From the NCBI RefSeq assembly GCF_905220975.1, contig NZ_CAJNBK010000014.1, positions 62,001-126,000 of the forward strand: DNA of 64,000 bases, written 5' to 3'. The position numbers were made by a program, and so were the translations under genes. Source of the stretch: Paraburkholderia haematera (GTDB lineage: Bacteria; Pseudomonadota; Gammaproteobacteria; Burkholderiales; Burkholderiaceae). Positions 51,999-60,650 of the stretch are shown here, in pieces. Each line of letters begins with the position of its first letter. Within the stretch, counting starts at the first letter, position 1. The notes under the pieces were generated by a model. That model ran no database searches. It saw nothing but the letters and a program-made list of their open reading frames with translations, and was not told where the DNA came from.

Positions 51999-52577
51999 TT
52001 ATTTGACGGCGGCAACCGGTGTTGCGGCACCGGCGCTGGCCGCCTCCGCTGCCTGGCAGGCGGCGCACAATCCCTTCAATTCGATTTCATCGCTGGCAAG
52101 GCGGTAACCCGAGTCTTCGATTTGCGCGACGAGCGCCTGGCGCAGCTTGGGCTGATGCAGTTCGGTGACGTTGCCGCATTGCTGGCAGACCACCAGAATG
52201 CCGTGCTGGCATTGCGTCAGGTCGTGGCAGACCGTGAACGCATTGATCGATTCGATGCGGTGGACAAGTCCTGCCGAGAGCAGAAAGTCGAGCGCCCGGT
52301 AAACCGTGGGCGGTGCCGAGCCGGGATGGATCTGGCGCATGTCGTCCAGCAACGAATACGCCTTGGTGGCGCGCCCGGAATTAAGCAGCAATTCGAGCAC
52401 TTTGCGGCGGATTGGCGTGAGTTTTTCGCCGCGTTCGCGGCAATATTCTTCCGCGAGAGTCAGTGCGGATTCCTGCGATCCACCGTGCTCACCATGCGCG
52501 TGCCCCGGCTCGTGATGATGAGCGGAAGCGGCAAGGGTGGTTTTGTCGGCGGTAGCGGCGGGCTTGGCGGTCTTCAT
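51999..52577 (-). CDS. Fur-family regulator, Zur-like
   Basis: 192 residues from ATG 52577. The Fur HTH (KLTPIRRKVLELLLNSGRATKAYSLLDDMRQIHPGSAPPTVYRALDFLLSAGLVHRIESINAFTVCHD) and dimer domain with structural Zn Cys pairs (VVCQQCGNV, LCAACQ) suit Zur better than Fur. A His-rich arm HHHEPGHAHGEHGG precedes the HTH and could bind Zn. It likely represses zinc uptake genes when Zn is replete; none lie in the window. No Zur box was identified by eye. Confidence 0.85.
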   Translation of the reverse strand: MKTAKPAATADKTTLAASAHHHEPGHAHGEHGGSQESALTLAEEYCRERGEKLTPIRRKVLELLLNSGRATKAYSLLDDMRQIHPGSAPPTVYRALDFLLSAGLVHRIESINAFTVCHDLTQCQHGILVVCQQCGNVTELHQPKLRQALVAQIEDSGYRLASDEIELKGLCAACQAAEAASAGAATPVAAVK

Positions 52578-52674
52578 GCGTCGATTATAAAGGCCATCGT
52601 GCTTTGCTGTGCCGCCGTGCGGTGCGCGTGCCGGTCGCGGCTGGGCGCAGCCGCGAGGCATGAGGTTGCCGGCC

Positions 52675-53301
52675 TCAATCCAGCTTTACCGCAAAGCCGC
52701 GCTGCACGCCGGGCCGCGCGAACAGCGCCGCGTACCAGCGTTGCACGTTCGGGTAGGTGGCCAGGTCGACTTTGTGCCGTTCGTGACGCCACGCCCAGCC
52801 CAGAATCGCGAAATCCGCCACCGACAATTCCCCCGCCACGAACTCCGTTTGCGCGAGGCGCCGGTCTAGCACGCCGTACAGGCGGTGGGTCTCATCCGAA
52901 TAGCGCTTGAGACCATAGGCTCGGTCGGTGACCGACTCGAGCGCGGCGAAGTGGTGCACCTGACCCGGTATCGGTCCGAAACCGCCCATTTGCCACATCA
53001 GCCACTCGAGCACCGGGACGCGTTCGCGCAGCGTCTTCGGCAAGAATTTGCCCGTCTTTTCCGCAAGATACAGCAGCACCGCGCCCGACTCGAATACGCT
53101 GATCGGCTGACCGTCCGGTCCGTCCATATCGACGATTGCAGGAATCTTGTTGTTTGGGCTGATGTGCAGAAAATCAGGCTGGAACTGGTCCCCACGGCCA
53201 ATGTTGACCGGTTGGACGGTGTACGGCAGTTCCATTTCTTCGAGCGCGACGCTGACCTTGCGGCCGTTCGGCGTGCCCCATGCGTAAAGCGTGATTGTCA
53301 T
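52675..53301 (-). CDS. Glutathione S-transferase (YfcG/Nu-like)
   Basis: 208 residues. Thioredoxin-like N-terminus ITLYAWGTPNGRKVSVALEEMELPYTVQPVNIGRGDQFQPDFLHISPNNKIPAIVD with a TPNG active-site loop, DGQPISVFESGAVLLYLAEKTG, and a helical C-terminal domain (QMGGFGPIPGQVHHF). This pattern is that of YfcG-type GSTs, which have disulfide-bond reductase activity. Only 21 bp separate it from the second GST, so they are probably one unit. Confidence 0.92.
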   Translation of the reverse strand: MTITLYAWGTPNGRKVSVALEEMELPYTVQPVNIGRGDQFQPDFLHISPNNKIPAIVDMDGPDGQPISVFESGAVLLYLAEKTGKFLPKTLRERVPVLEWLMWQMGGFGPIPGQVHHFAALESVTDRAYGLKRYSDETHRLYGVLDRRLAQTEFVAGELSVADFAILGWAWRHERHKVDLATYPNVQRWYAALFARPGVQRGFAVKLD

Positions 53302-53322
53302 GTCGAATGGCCGCCGGATAGG

Positions 53323-53949
53323 TCAAGTCAGCGGAAAATCGACGTATTTCCTGAAACCCGGGCGTGTCGCAATGCGCGAATACCAGCGCTCCAGATTCGG
53401 CAGCGGGGGACGTTCGACGCCGTCCAGCCCGAACCAGCGTTTCGCGTACGCGCCGATCACGATATCGGCGAGCGTGAACTTCTCGCCTTCGAGGAAGAAG
53501 CGGCCTTGCAGATGGTTATCCAGCAGGCGCCACAGCAACGTGACCGCGGCGAAGTCGCTGGCGAGCTTGGCCGTGTCGCGCTCGGCGGCGGGCGTGCGAA
53601 CGAGGGCCCAGAACACGGGTCGTTCCGCGGGTTGCAGCGTGGTGAGCGACCAGTCGAGCCAGCGGTCGATGCTGGAGCGCAGTCTCGGCTCGGGCGGATA
53701 CAGGAGGCTCGATTCGCCGTATTGCAGCGCCAGATAGCGCAGGATCGAGTTCGATTCCCACAGCACGAAGTCGTCGTCGACCAGGGTCGGAATCTTGGCC
53801 GTAGGGTTCATGGCCAGATAGTCGGGCTCGTTGTTGCGGCCGAATTGCAGGCCCGCGTCGATGCGCTCATATGGCAGCACCAGTTCGTCGCAACACCACA
53901 AGACTTTTTGTACGTTGACCGAGTTGGTGCGTCCCCAGATCGTAATCAT
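53323..53949 (-). CDS. Glutathione S-transferase
   Basis: 208 residues, first of two tandem GST genes. ITIWGRTNSVNVQKVLWCCDELVLPYERIDAGLQFGRNNEPDYLAMNPTAKIPTLVDDDFVLWESNSILRYLALQYG covers the glutathione domain with an RTNSVNV loop; a helical domain with RWLDWSLTTLQPAERPVF follows. It differs from its neighbour in class, so the pair is not a recent duplication. Substrate unknown. Confidence 0.92.
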   Translation of the reverse strand: MITIWGRTNSVNVQKVLWCCDELVLPYERIDAGLQFGRNNEPDYLAMNPTAKIPTLVDDDFVLWESNSILRYLALQYGESSLLYPPEPRLRSSIDRWLDWSLTTLQPAERPVFWALVRTPAAERDTAKLASDFAAVTLLWRLLDNHLQGRFFLEGEKFTLADIVIGAYAKRWFGLDGVERPPLPNLERWYSRIATRPGFRKYVDFPLT

Positions 53950-54098
53950 CCGGCAAATCCTTTTTTACATGACGGTTGGCAGGCCGTGCGCGGCGCGCGG
54001 CGTTCAGCCAGTAACGATACACGATGGCATGGGTTTGCGTGCCGGCAACGCGCGGGCGTTGCGTACAATGAGCGCACCCGAATACGACGAGGCACCGC

Positions 54099-55793
54099 AT
54101 GGCCCGCATTGTCCCCGACGACTGGAAGAGCCTCGCCGCCACCGGCGCGGCGGCACGCGAACGCGAAACCCTCGCGTTGCTGGAAGACGCGCTTCCTGAT
54201 GGCTACACCGTCTATCACGGCGTGCACTGGACCCGCCTGAACCAGAACTTTTCGGTGTTCGGCGAAGCCGATTTTGTGATCGTCAGCCCGGCCGGGCGCG
54301 TGATGATTGTCGAACAGAAAACCGGTTTTCTGCGCGAAACGCCGAAAGGACTCGTCAAGGTTTATCTTCAGACGGAACGCAACGTGGCGATCGCGCTTGC
54401 GCACACCGTCGAAACGCTGCACCGGCGCTTCACCGCGGCGTTCGGCGCGGGCACCTATTTCATCGAAGAACTGCTGTATTGCCCGGACCACATTGTCAAG
54501 GACGCGGCAATTGCCGGCGTCAATCCCGCGCGGATCGTCGACGCGACGCGTAAGGACCGGCTTGCCGCGATCATTCGCGAAGCGTTGCCGGCCGACGAAG
54601 CGCGCCTTGCCTGCGCCCCGAAAATCCACCACTTTCTCGCCGACGAACTTGCCCTCACGCCCGACGCCAGCGCGCTGGTCGGCCAGGCCGGCACGCTCGT
54701 CACGCGTCTGGCGGGCGGTCTTGCGACCTGGGCGCGGCGGATCGAGTTTTCGCCGTTCCGGCTGCGCGTGATCGGCACGGCCGGCTCTGGCAAAACACAA
54801 CTCGCGGTGCAGGTGATGAAAGACGCGGTGGCGCGCGGGCAGCGGCCTTTGTATGTGTGTTTCAACCGGCCGCTGGCGGATCACATCGCGCGGGTGGCGC
54901 CACCTGAAGCGAAGGTGGCGAACTATCACCAGTTGTGCGACTGGATTGCGCGCGACGCGGGTCGCGAGCCGGATTTTCAGTCCGGCGACGTGTTCGACCG
55001 GCTCGAAACGACTTTCGCCGACACGCCGATCGACGCACGCTGGCAATACGACGTGCTGATCGTCGACGAAGGGCAGGATTTCCAGCAGCCGTGGGTGGCC
55101 GCTCTCGAGCGCCTGTTGCGGCCGGGCGCCGCGTGGTGGTGGCTCGAAGATCCGCTGCAGAATCTGTATATGCGCGAGCCGGTCGAACTGTCCGGCTGGA
55201 CCACACTGAAAGAAACCACCAACTACCGCAGTCCGCGCGACATTCTCGATTATGTGCGCGACGTGGTGGGCGCTTCAGTGCCGGTCGCGGCGGGTCTGGC
55301 GTCGGGCAGTCCGTTCGACGGCTCCGATATTTCGCTCTCTGTCTACGACGAAGCGAATGCCGCCGAAGGCAGCATCGAGGCCACCAAGCGGGCGATCACG
55401 CAGGCGTTGTCACTCGGCTTTCGCAAACAGGACATCGCGGTGCTCTCGTTTCGCGGTCGCGAAGGCTCGGCGATGTCCGCGCAGGATCATCTTGGCCCGC
55501 ACCGGTTGCGCAGTTTTACGGGTCAATACGATTTGTTTGGCAACCCGGCGTACCGCGAAGGCGACGTGCTGTTCGAGTCGATCTATCGCTTCAAGGGGCA
55601 GGCCGCGCCTTGCGTGATTCTCACCGAACTCGACTTCGAGTCGTTCGACGAGCGTATTGCGCGCAAACTGTTCGTCGGCGCTACGCGTGCGACGATGAAG
55701 CTGATCATCGTCGCCTCGCAGCGGGCCGCGCGGCAACTGAATTTGCGTGACGGTAAAGAGATGGAAAAGGTCCGGGAGGCGAAAGAAGCCTAG
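54099..55793 (+). CDS. NERD-nuclease/SF1-helicase-like ATPase fusion
   Basis: 564 residues. N-terminal NERD-type nuclease core: Asp58 (GEADFVIV) and Glu72-x-Lys74 (VEQKTG) make the PD-(D/E)xK site, with Glu24 before it. From about 220, a UvrD/Rep-like ATPase follows: Walker A GTAGSGKT (226-233), Walker B VDEGQD (322-327), motif IV-like NYRSPRDIL, and the C-terminal FKGQAAPCVILTE and FVGATRA motifs. It is shorter than true UvrD (about 700), lacking big accessory insertions. It probably acts on DNA; role in repair or defence is open. The convergent PRT-HAD gene ends 4 bp away. Confidence 0.85.
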   Translation: MARIVPDDWKSLAATGAAARERETLALLEDALPDGYTVYHGVHWTRLNQNFSVFGEADFVIVSPAGRVMIVEQKTGFLRETPKGLVKVYLQTERNVAIALAHTVETLHRRFTAAFGAGTYFIEELLYCPDHIVKDAAIAGVNPARIVDATRKDRLAAIIREALPADEARLACAPKIHHFLADELALTPDASALVGQAGTLVTRLAGGLATWARRIEFSPFRLRVIGTAGSGKTQLAVQVMKDAVARGQRPLYVCFNRPLADHIARVAPPEAKVANYHQLCDWIARDAGREPDFQSGDVFDRLETTFADTPIDARWQYDVLIVDEGQDFQQPWVAALERLLRPGAAWWWLEDPLQNLYMREPVELSGWTTLKETTNYRSPRDILDYVRDVVGASVPVAAGLASGSPFDGSDISLSVYDEANAAEGSIEATKRAITQALSLGFRKQDIAVLSFRGREGSAMSAQDHLGPHRLRSFTGQYDLFGNPAYREGDVLFESIYRFKGQAAPCVILTELDFESFDERIARKLFVGATRATMKLIIVASQRAARQLNLRDGKEMEKVREAKEA

Positions 55794-55797
55794 CGCT

Positions 55798-56748
55798 TCA
55801 TTCGTTCCACGCGCGCGCCCCGACCAGCATGCCCGTTTGCGTGAGCGCGTCCCACCAGATTACGCGCAGCAACGGCGCCTGCTGGGCAATCAGCAGCGCC
55901 TGCACCGGATCGCTCTCGACAAAATGCGTGACGCCGCCGCGCAACGCGGCAGCGGCCTTGTGAGCGGCGGCACCGGCGGCACTTTCATCGTGTGTGCCGG
56001 GCGTGCGCATCACCAGTTGCATATGACCGAAGCCATGCCGCGCGAGCCACGCTTCGGTGCGCGCGCGATCCAGTTCAGGCCGGCCGGTGATGATCGTACG
56101 CACGCGTTGCAGATCGATACCGGGCAGCACCTCGAACGGCAGCAGCGCGTCGCGTTCGGCGAGCGCCGCGGCCAGATCCTCGTCGTAGCGCGCGAGCGGA
56201 ACGTCGGGCAGCAGAATGCCGTCGAGGTCGATCGCGTAGGTGGCGTATTCGTGATCGTCCGCCATGGCGGGCGCGGCGCCGGCTTCAACGCGCTCCCAGT
56301 CTTCGCGATAACGCTCGGTGTAGGCCTGGCGCTCCCACGGAAACAGCGCGAAGTAGCCGCGCGCGTCGATCGCATAATCGGGTTGTATGCGGCTCAGGTC
56401 GTCGACCGCGGCGGTCAGTGTCCTGACATCGAGGCCATGCTGCTGAAGGAATGCGACGCAATCGGCCAGCGTAAAGCCGCGCCCCGCGATGTCTTCGCAC
56501 AGCAGCACTTTCGAACCCGCGGGCGGGATCGGCAGCGTCGAGTCCCAGGCAACCGTGCGCGACTGGCGCTCGTAGCGCAGGAAGGCGACCGGGGTGCCGG
56601 CCGCATGCGAAACCATCAGCGCAAGCGGCGCGCCGCCACGCAGAATCCCGATCGCCATCGCGAAGCGCTCCGCCAGCAACGCGGGTTGCAGCGATTCGAT
56701 CCAGTGATCGAGTTGTTCGTACGTCAGGGGCAAAACGGGCTTGTTCAT
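55798..56748 (-). CDS. Phosphoribosyltransferase/HAD-like two-domain fusion
   Basis: 316 residues. N-terminal PRTase-like domain (about 20-130): GILRGGAPLALMVSHAAGTP and the PRPP loop VLLCEDIAGRGFT (81-93). C-terminal HAD-like domain: motif I Asp174-x-Asp176 (YAIDLDGILLPD), motif II TGR at 221-223, Lys264 and the motif IV-like ESD at 278-280. All catalytic motifs look intact. A PRTase joined to a phosphatase suggests nucleobase salvage linked to nucleotide control. No characterised relative comes to mind. Confidence 0.8.
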   Translation of the reverse strand: MNKPVLPLTYEQLDHWIESLQPALLAERFAMAIGILRGGAPLALMVSHAAGTPVAFLRYERQSRTVAWDSTLPIPPAGSKVLLCEDIAGRGFTLADCVAFLQQHGLDVRTLTAAVDDLSRIQPDYAIDARGYFALFPWERQAYTERYREDWERVEAGAAPAMADDHEYATYAIDLDGILLPDVPLARYDEDLAAALAERDALLPFEVLPGIDLQRVRTIITGRPELDRARTEAWLARHGFGHMQLVMRTPGTHDESAAGAAAHKAAAALRGGVTHFVESDPVQALLIAQQAPLLRVIWWDALTQTGMLVGARAWNE

Positions 56749-57036
56749 GACTCTTTGGGCGTCGCGTTGCGCGCGTAGGGCAGGTGTCCAGTAAATGGAG
56801 AGCGGCGCGCGGCGCAGCGCCGCGGCAGGTCTTCGTTTTTGAGACTAAGAATTTTGGCGATATTATGCATGCGGTTCAAAGATCGCGCGTCGGGGTGATG
56901 CGCGTCGCCGAGCGGGGCGTGTCGCAACGACCACCGTCGCGGCGGAAAAAGGGGCGCTGCAGGTTCGCTGGCAGGTTGAGCCGGCGCAGTCTCGCGCCGC
57001 CCGAAAAAATAACAAACGATGGAATAAGCCAGGCAG

Positions 57037-57585
57037 ATGACCAAGATGAACGCAGCGGTGGGCGGCAGGAACGGTGTGTACAGGGGCGCATGGTGGGGGC
57101 TGGGTCTGCTCCTCGTGTTCGCCGCGTGGAGCATGCAGGCACAGGCTCAGGCAGAGTCGTTGCCGTTATCGCTCGACGTGACGGGCAAAATCAGCAAGAC
57201 CAACGATGCGGCGCACCAGTTGTATCACTTCACCGAGGCACAACTGCTGGCGCTGCCGGTCCATTCGATTACGACCGCCACCACCTGGACGCCGCGGTCC
57301 ACCTTCACAGGGCCGTTGCTCGCGGATATCCTGAAGGCCGTTGGCGCATCCGGCAGCGCGGTCGAGATCCATACGCTCGACGACTATACGTACACCATTC
57401 CGGTGTCGGACTGCGATCGCTACGGCGTGATCGTTGCCTACAGCATGAACGGCCGGCGGCTGAAGATCAGCGACTTCGGGCCGCTGTTTCTTATGTATCC
57501 GCGCGACGCGTTCCCTGATGAACTCATGGGCGCGGTGGGCGACTCGAAATTCGTATGGCAGATCAAGGCATTCATCATCAAATAA
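57037..57585 (+). CDS. Exported molybdopterin-binding-domain (oxidoreductase-like) protein
   Basis: 182 residues. Signal peptide (GAWWGLGLLLVFAAWSMQAQAQA) and then a single sulfite-oxidase-type molybdopterin fold: LSLDVTGKISKTN, FTEAQLLALPVHSITTATTW, FTGPLLADILKAVGA, and YTIPVSDCDRYGVIVAYSMNGRRLKISDFGPLFLMYPRD. The Cys that ligates Mo in SUOX enzymes is not at the expected place after the TTATTW segment; the sole Cys is in SDCDRYG. It may therefore bind a ligand without redox catalysis. It overlaps the kinase gene by 31 bases, so it is probably its periplasmic partner. Confidence 0.82.
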   Translation: MTKMNAAVGGRNGVYRGAWWGLGLLLVFAAWSMQAQAQAESLPLSLDVTGKISKTNDAAHQLYHFTEAQLLALPVHSITTATTWTPRSTFTGPLLADILKAVGASGSAVEIHTLDDYTYTIPVSDCDRYGVIVAYSMNGRRLKISDFGPLFLMYPRDAFPDELMGAVGDSKFVWQIKAFIIK

Positions 57586-59408
57586 CAACGCGCCGCCCCT
57601 GGCGTCGTGTCCTCTATGTGCTGATCTGGCTGACTGCGCTCGCGGCGCCGGCCGGCGCAATCGGCTATCTGTTGTACGCGAACCTGCTCAATCCGCGCGC
57701 CACCGAACAGCTGACCGGTCAGTACGACGGCTTCTATTGGGACGCCGCGCAATTGCAGATTGCCTACGCACGTTTCGAGAACCAGTTGCTGCTGTATCAA
57801 TCCGGCGTCGACGACGACTATCAGCGGCTCATGCTGCGCTACCAGTTGCTTCAATCGAAGCTGCATGTGATGGCCGGTTCCACGCGCCGGCTGACCACAC
57901 AGCTCGCGCTGCTGCAACGGCAACTGGACGAAATCCACTCGATTGATCATGTTCTGGACGAGATTCAACCGGAGGTGGATGCCTTGCCGAAGGACCGCAG
58001 CCGCGCCAATCAGATCGTCGTCGCGTTGCGCCAGCATTGGAACGAGGTCAACGATCTCGCGTTGAGCCGCCGTTTCGCCGACGTGGCCGACCGTGAGGCG
58101 ATGAACCGCGATTTCATCGACAAGCGCCGCATGCTGTTCGCGGGCGGCCTGTTGCTGCTGCTGCTCTCGGCGGCCGCGACCATGCTGCTGGTGCTCAACG
58201 GCCGGCGCCGTACGCGTCTGATGCATCAGCAACATGCGGCGCTCGAAGCGGAGCATCAGGCGAGCCGCGCGGCGCGTGAGGCGAGTCTCGCGAAGGACGC
58301 GTTTCTCGGCATGATCAGCCACGAACTGCGCACGCCGCTGCATGCGATCGTGTCGTCGATCGAATTGCTGGGTTTCAACTATCACTCCGAGGCCGACCGC
58401 AAGGTGATCCAGCGGCTCGAAACCGCAGGGCGGCATCTGGAAGCGCAGATGAAGGACCTGACCGACTACGCGCGCCTCGGCGCCGGCAAGCTCGAACTGC
58501 GTCACGAGCATTTCGAGCCGCGCGAGCTGCTGGCATCGATCGTCGACGAACACGCGATGTCGGCTGCCGCGCGCGGCCTCAAGCTGGAAAGCGAGGCGAG
58601 CGGCATGAGCGGCCTCGTCGATTCCGATCCGCACCGCATCCGCCAGATCGTCAACAACCTGGTCACCAACGCGATCCGTTACACCGAAACCGGCACAGTG
58701 AGCGTGCAACTGCGGCAGCGGCCCGCGGTGCTGAACTTCGTCGTGAGCGACACGGGGCCGGGCGTGCCGCAAGCGCAGATTCCGCTGATCTTCCAGGAGT
58801 TCACGCAACTGGACGCGTCGCGCACGCGCCGCTTCGAGGGCGCGGGGATGGGGCTCACGATCGTGCAAGGGCTCGTCAGGCTGTTTGGCGGCACTGTCGA
58901 GGTGGCGAGCACCGTGGGTAAGGGCACCATCTTTACGGTGACGATCCCGGTCACGCAGGTCGCAGCAACCGCGCCGGCCGGCGTGGCGGCGCACGCTGAA
59001 CCGGCCGGCACGCGCCCGTGCGTGTTGATCGTCGACGACAACCGGTTGATTCGCGAGTCGCTGAGCGAAATGATCGCGCACATGGATTTCGACGCGCACG
59101 CCGTCTCCAATGCGGACGATGCGCTGGAGTGGCTCGACGCTCGCCGTTGTGACGTGGTGCTGCTCGATCTGCATATGCCCGATCGCGACGGTTATACGTT
59201 CCTTGCGGATTTCGCGGCGCGCGGGGGGCCGTCGTCGGGCGTTCCGGTGATCGTCGTGAGCGCGTATGCGCCGGAGGCGGATAGCGTGGTGAGTGCGGGA
59301 GGAGAAGGGGGCTCGCAGCCGATTTTCGAAGCGTTATTAAAGCCAGTACATTACGAGGAACTGCGCAGCGCATTGCAGCGTGCGTTGGCTTCGCGGCATA
59401 CGGTGTGA
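57555..59408 (+). CDS. Hybrid sensor histidine kinase
   Basis: 617 residues. Membrane helices at about 19-41 and 194-215 flank a helical periplasmic domain of 150 residues. A coiled linker leads to HisKA (His256 in MISHELRTPLHAI), HATPase_c (N-box about 368-375, DTGPG 399-403, GAGMGL 429-434) and a C-terminal receiver with Asp538 (VVLLDLHMPD). It starts inside the 3' end of the molybdopterin-domain gene, in another frame. The BetR-receiver gene converges on it 91 bp downstream. The signal is unknown; the coupled exported protein suggests a ligand bound there. Confidence 0.93.
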   Translation: MADQGIHHQITTRRPWRRVLYVLIWLTALAAPAGAIGYLLYANLLNPRATEQLTGQYDGFYWDAAQLQIAYARFENQLLLYQSGVDDDYQRLMLRYQLLQSKLHVMAGSTRRLTTQLALLQRQLDEIHSIDHVLDEIQPEVDALPKDRSRANQIVVALRQHWNEVNDLALSRRFADVADREAMNRDFIDKRRMLFAGGLLLLLLSAAATMLLVLNGRRRTRLMHQQHAALEAEHQASRAAREASLAKDAFLGMISHELRTPLHAIVSSIELLGFNYHSEADRKVIQRLETAGRHLEAQMKDLTDYARLGAGKLELRHEHFEPRELLASIVDEHAMSAAARGLKLESEASGMSGLVDSDPHRIRQIVNNLVTNAIRYTETGTVSVQLRQRPAVLNFVVSDTGPGVPQAQIPLIFQEFTQLDASRTRRFEGAGMGLTIVQGLVRLFGGTVEVASTVGKGTIFTVTIPVTQVAATAPAGVAAHAEPAGTRPCVLIVDDNRLIRESLSEMIAHMDFDAHAVSNADDALEWLDARRCDVVLLDLHMPDRDGYTFLADFAARGGPSSGVPVIVVSAYAPEADSVVSAGGEGGSQPIFEALLKPVHYEELRSALQRALASRHTV

Positions 59409-59499
59409 TGCGACGCCTGGGGACTCACAGTTGCCGCGGTTGCCTCGGATGGAGGAGGGCTCAACCTGAGCACACACCTTCAGCCGTCTTGCCGATGCG

Positions 59500-60354
59500 T
59501 CAGGGCCGGTTGAGGCGCTTCGACAGGTCGGCGACCAGGATCGCCATGCGCGCGGGCTTCTCATAGCACGCGACGTCGTAGTTGCGGATGACCTGGCTGA
59601 TCTCCGATTCACTGGCCTTGCCGGTCAGCAATTCGCCGGTCAGCACGAAAATCGGCGCGTCTGGATTCTCCGACGCCCGCACCGCACGGATCGCCGCCGC
59701 CGAGGTCTGCGAGCCGAACAGCCAGTCGATCACAATGCCGTCGAAAACCTGTGTTTGCAGTTGTTCGGTGAACGCGGCGAGGCCGTAGATCGCCACTGCC
59801 GTGAAACCGCTGCGCTCGAGATAGTCGCGCAGGTTGTCGGCGGAGGCCTGATCGTCGTCGACCACGGCGATGGTCGGCTTGTCCGTTTCAGCGCGGCGCG
59901 GATAGATCTCGATCTTGTGGACTTCGTACGCGCCCTGGTAAAGCGTGCCGTCGTGACGCGCAACGCGCCATTGACCGAGCTTCGGGTACGCGACAAATTC
60001 AGGACGGCTGCCCGGTTCGAGCGCGGCGCCGACCCACGCGGTGCAGGCCAGCTCGATCGCGCCGACGCAGAACACCGCCTCCTGGGCGATGGCGCCGACC
60101 ATGCCCGGATCGAGCGATTGTGCGCCGAATAGCTGAGCGGCAGGTTCGCCGAACACCTCGGCCACCTTCTTGATCTGCGAGAGGGTCCATGGGCTGTTGC
60201 CGCGCAGCTTGCGGTGTCCCTGCGAAAAACTCAGATCGAGGATGCGGCACAGCTCAGTGGTTTGCTGGCGTTTGCCGATTCCATGCCGGCTCATCAACTC
60301 GCGCACGCGCTCGGCGACTGCGATGGAGTCAGGTGAGTGTGTTTCGTTGGTCAT
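59500..60354 (-). CDS. BetR-type HTH protein with a C-terminal receiver
   Basis: 284 residues from ATG 60354. N-terminal BetR-like HTH (VAERVRELMSRHGIGKRQQTTELCRILDLSFSQGHRKLRGNSPWTLSQIKKVAEVFG), a middle domain with FCVGAIELACTAWVGAAL, and a C-terminal receiver with VVDDD at 164-168, phospho-acceptor Asp210 (GIVIDW) and Lys in CYEKPA. The domain order is the reverse of usual regulators. It converges on the hybrid kinase and is its likely output. Confidence 0.85.
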   Translation of the reverse strand: MTNETHSPDSIAVAERVRELMSRHGIGKRQQTTELCRILDLSFSQGHRKLRGNSPWTLSQIKKVAEVFGEPAAQLFGAQSLDPGMVGAIAQEAVFCVGAIELACTAWVGAALEPGSRPEFVAYPKLGQWRVARHDGTLYQGAYEVHKIEIYPRRAETDKPTIAVVDDDQASADNLRDYLERSGFTAVAIYGLAAFTEQLQTQVFDGIVIDWLFGSQTSAAAIRAVRASENPDAPIFVLTGELLTGKASESEISQVIRNYDVACYEKPARMAILVADLSKRLNRP

Positions 60355-60650
60355 ACTGCGTGAGAATCTGCCTTCTTGAAGGGTGGCTGTGGAGCGTGCG
60401 TACGACGCGCGCAGCGCGCCCATGCACATTGGATGCGCGTGGACGCAGCTAAGCAGGGGACAGCAAATGTACCGTAAAAAATATCGCGGCCTGTGTTTTT
60501 GTCTGACCGCCGCCGAACGTGCCGGTGCGAGGTGCGAACGGGCAAATTCGGCGATCCGTTTATGCTTTTAGCATCGAATGTATTTTACCGATGAAACCGC
60601 TCGGCATTTATAGAGAAATAAGTCCGGCTGGTGTTTTCCTTATGCGGCGC
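60355..60650. other. Gap between the BetR-receiver and HipA genes
   Basis: 296 bases without a supported gene. The part from about 60540 to 60650 is AT-rich relative to the rest and lies just after the hipA stop, which may point to an acquired segment boundary. No clear terminator was found. Confidence 0.4.

Noticed and set aside
57438..59174. 578-codon minus-strand frame
   Set aside because: Antisense to the hybrid kinase; high His/Arg/Gln content with no motif.
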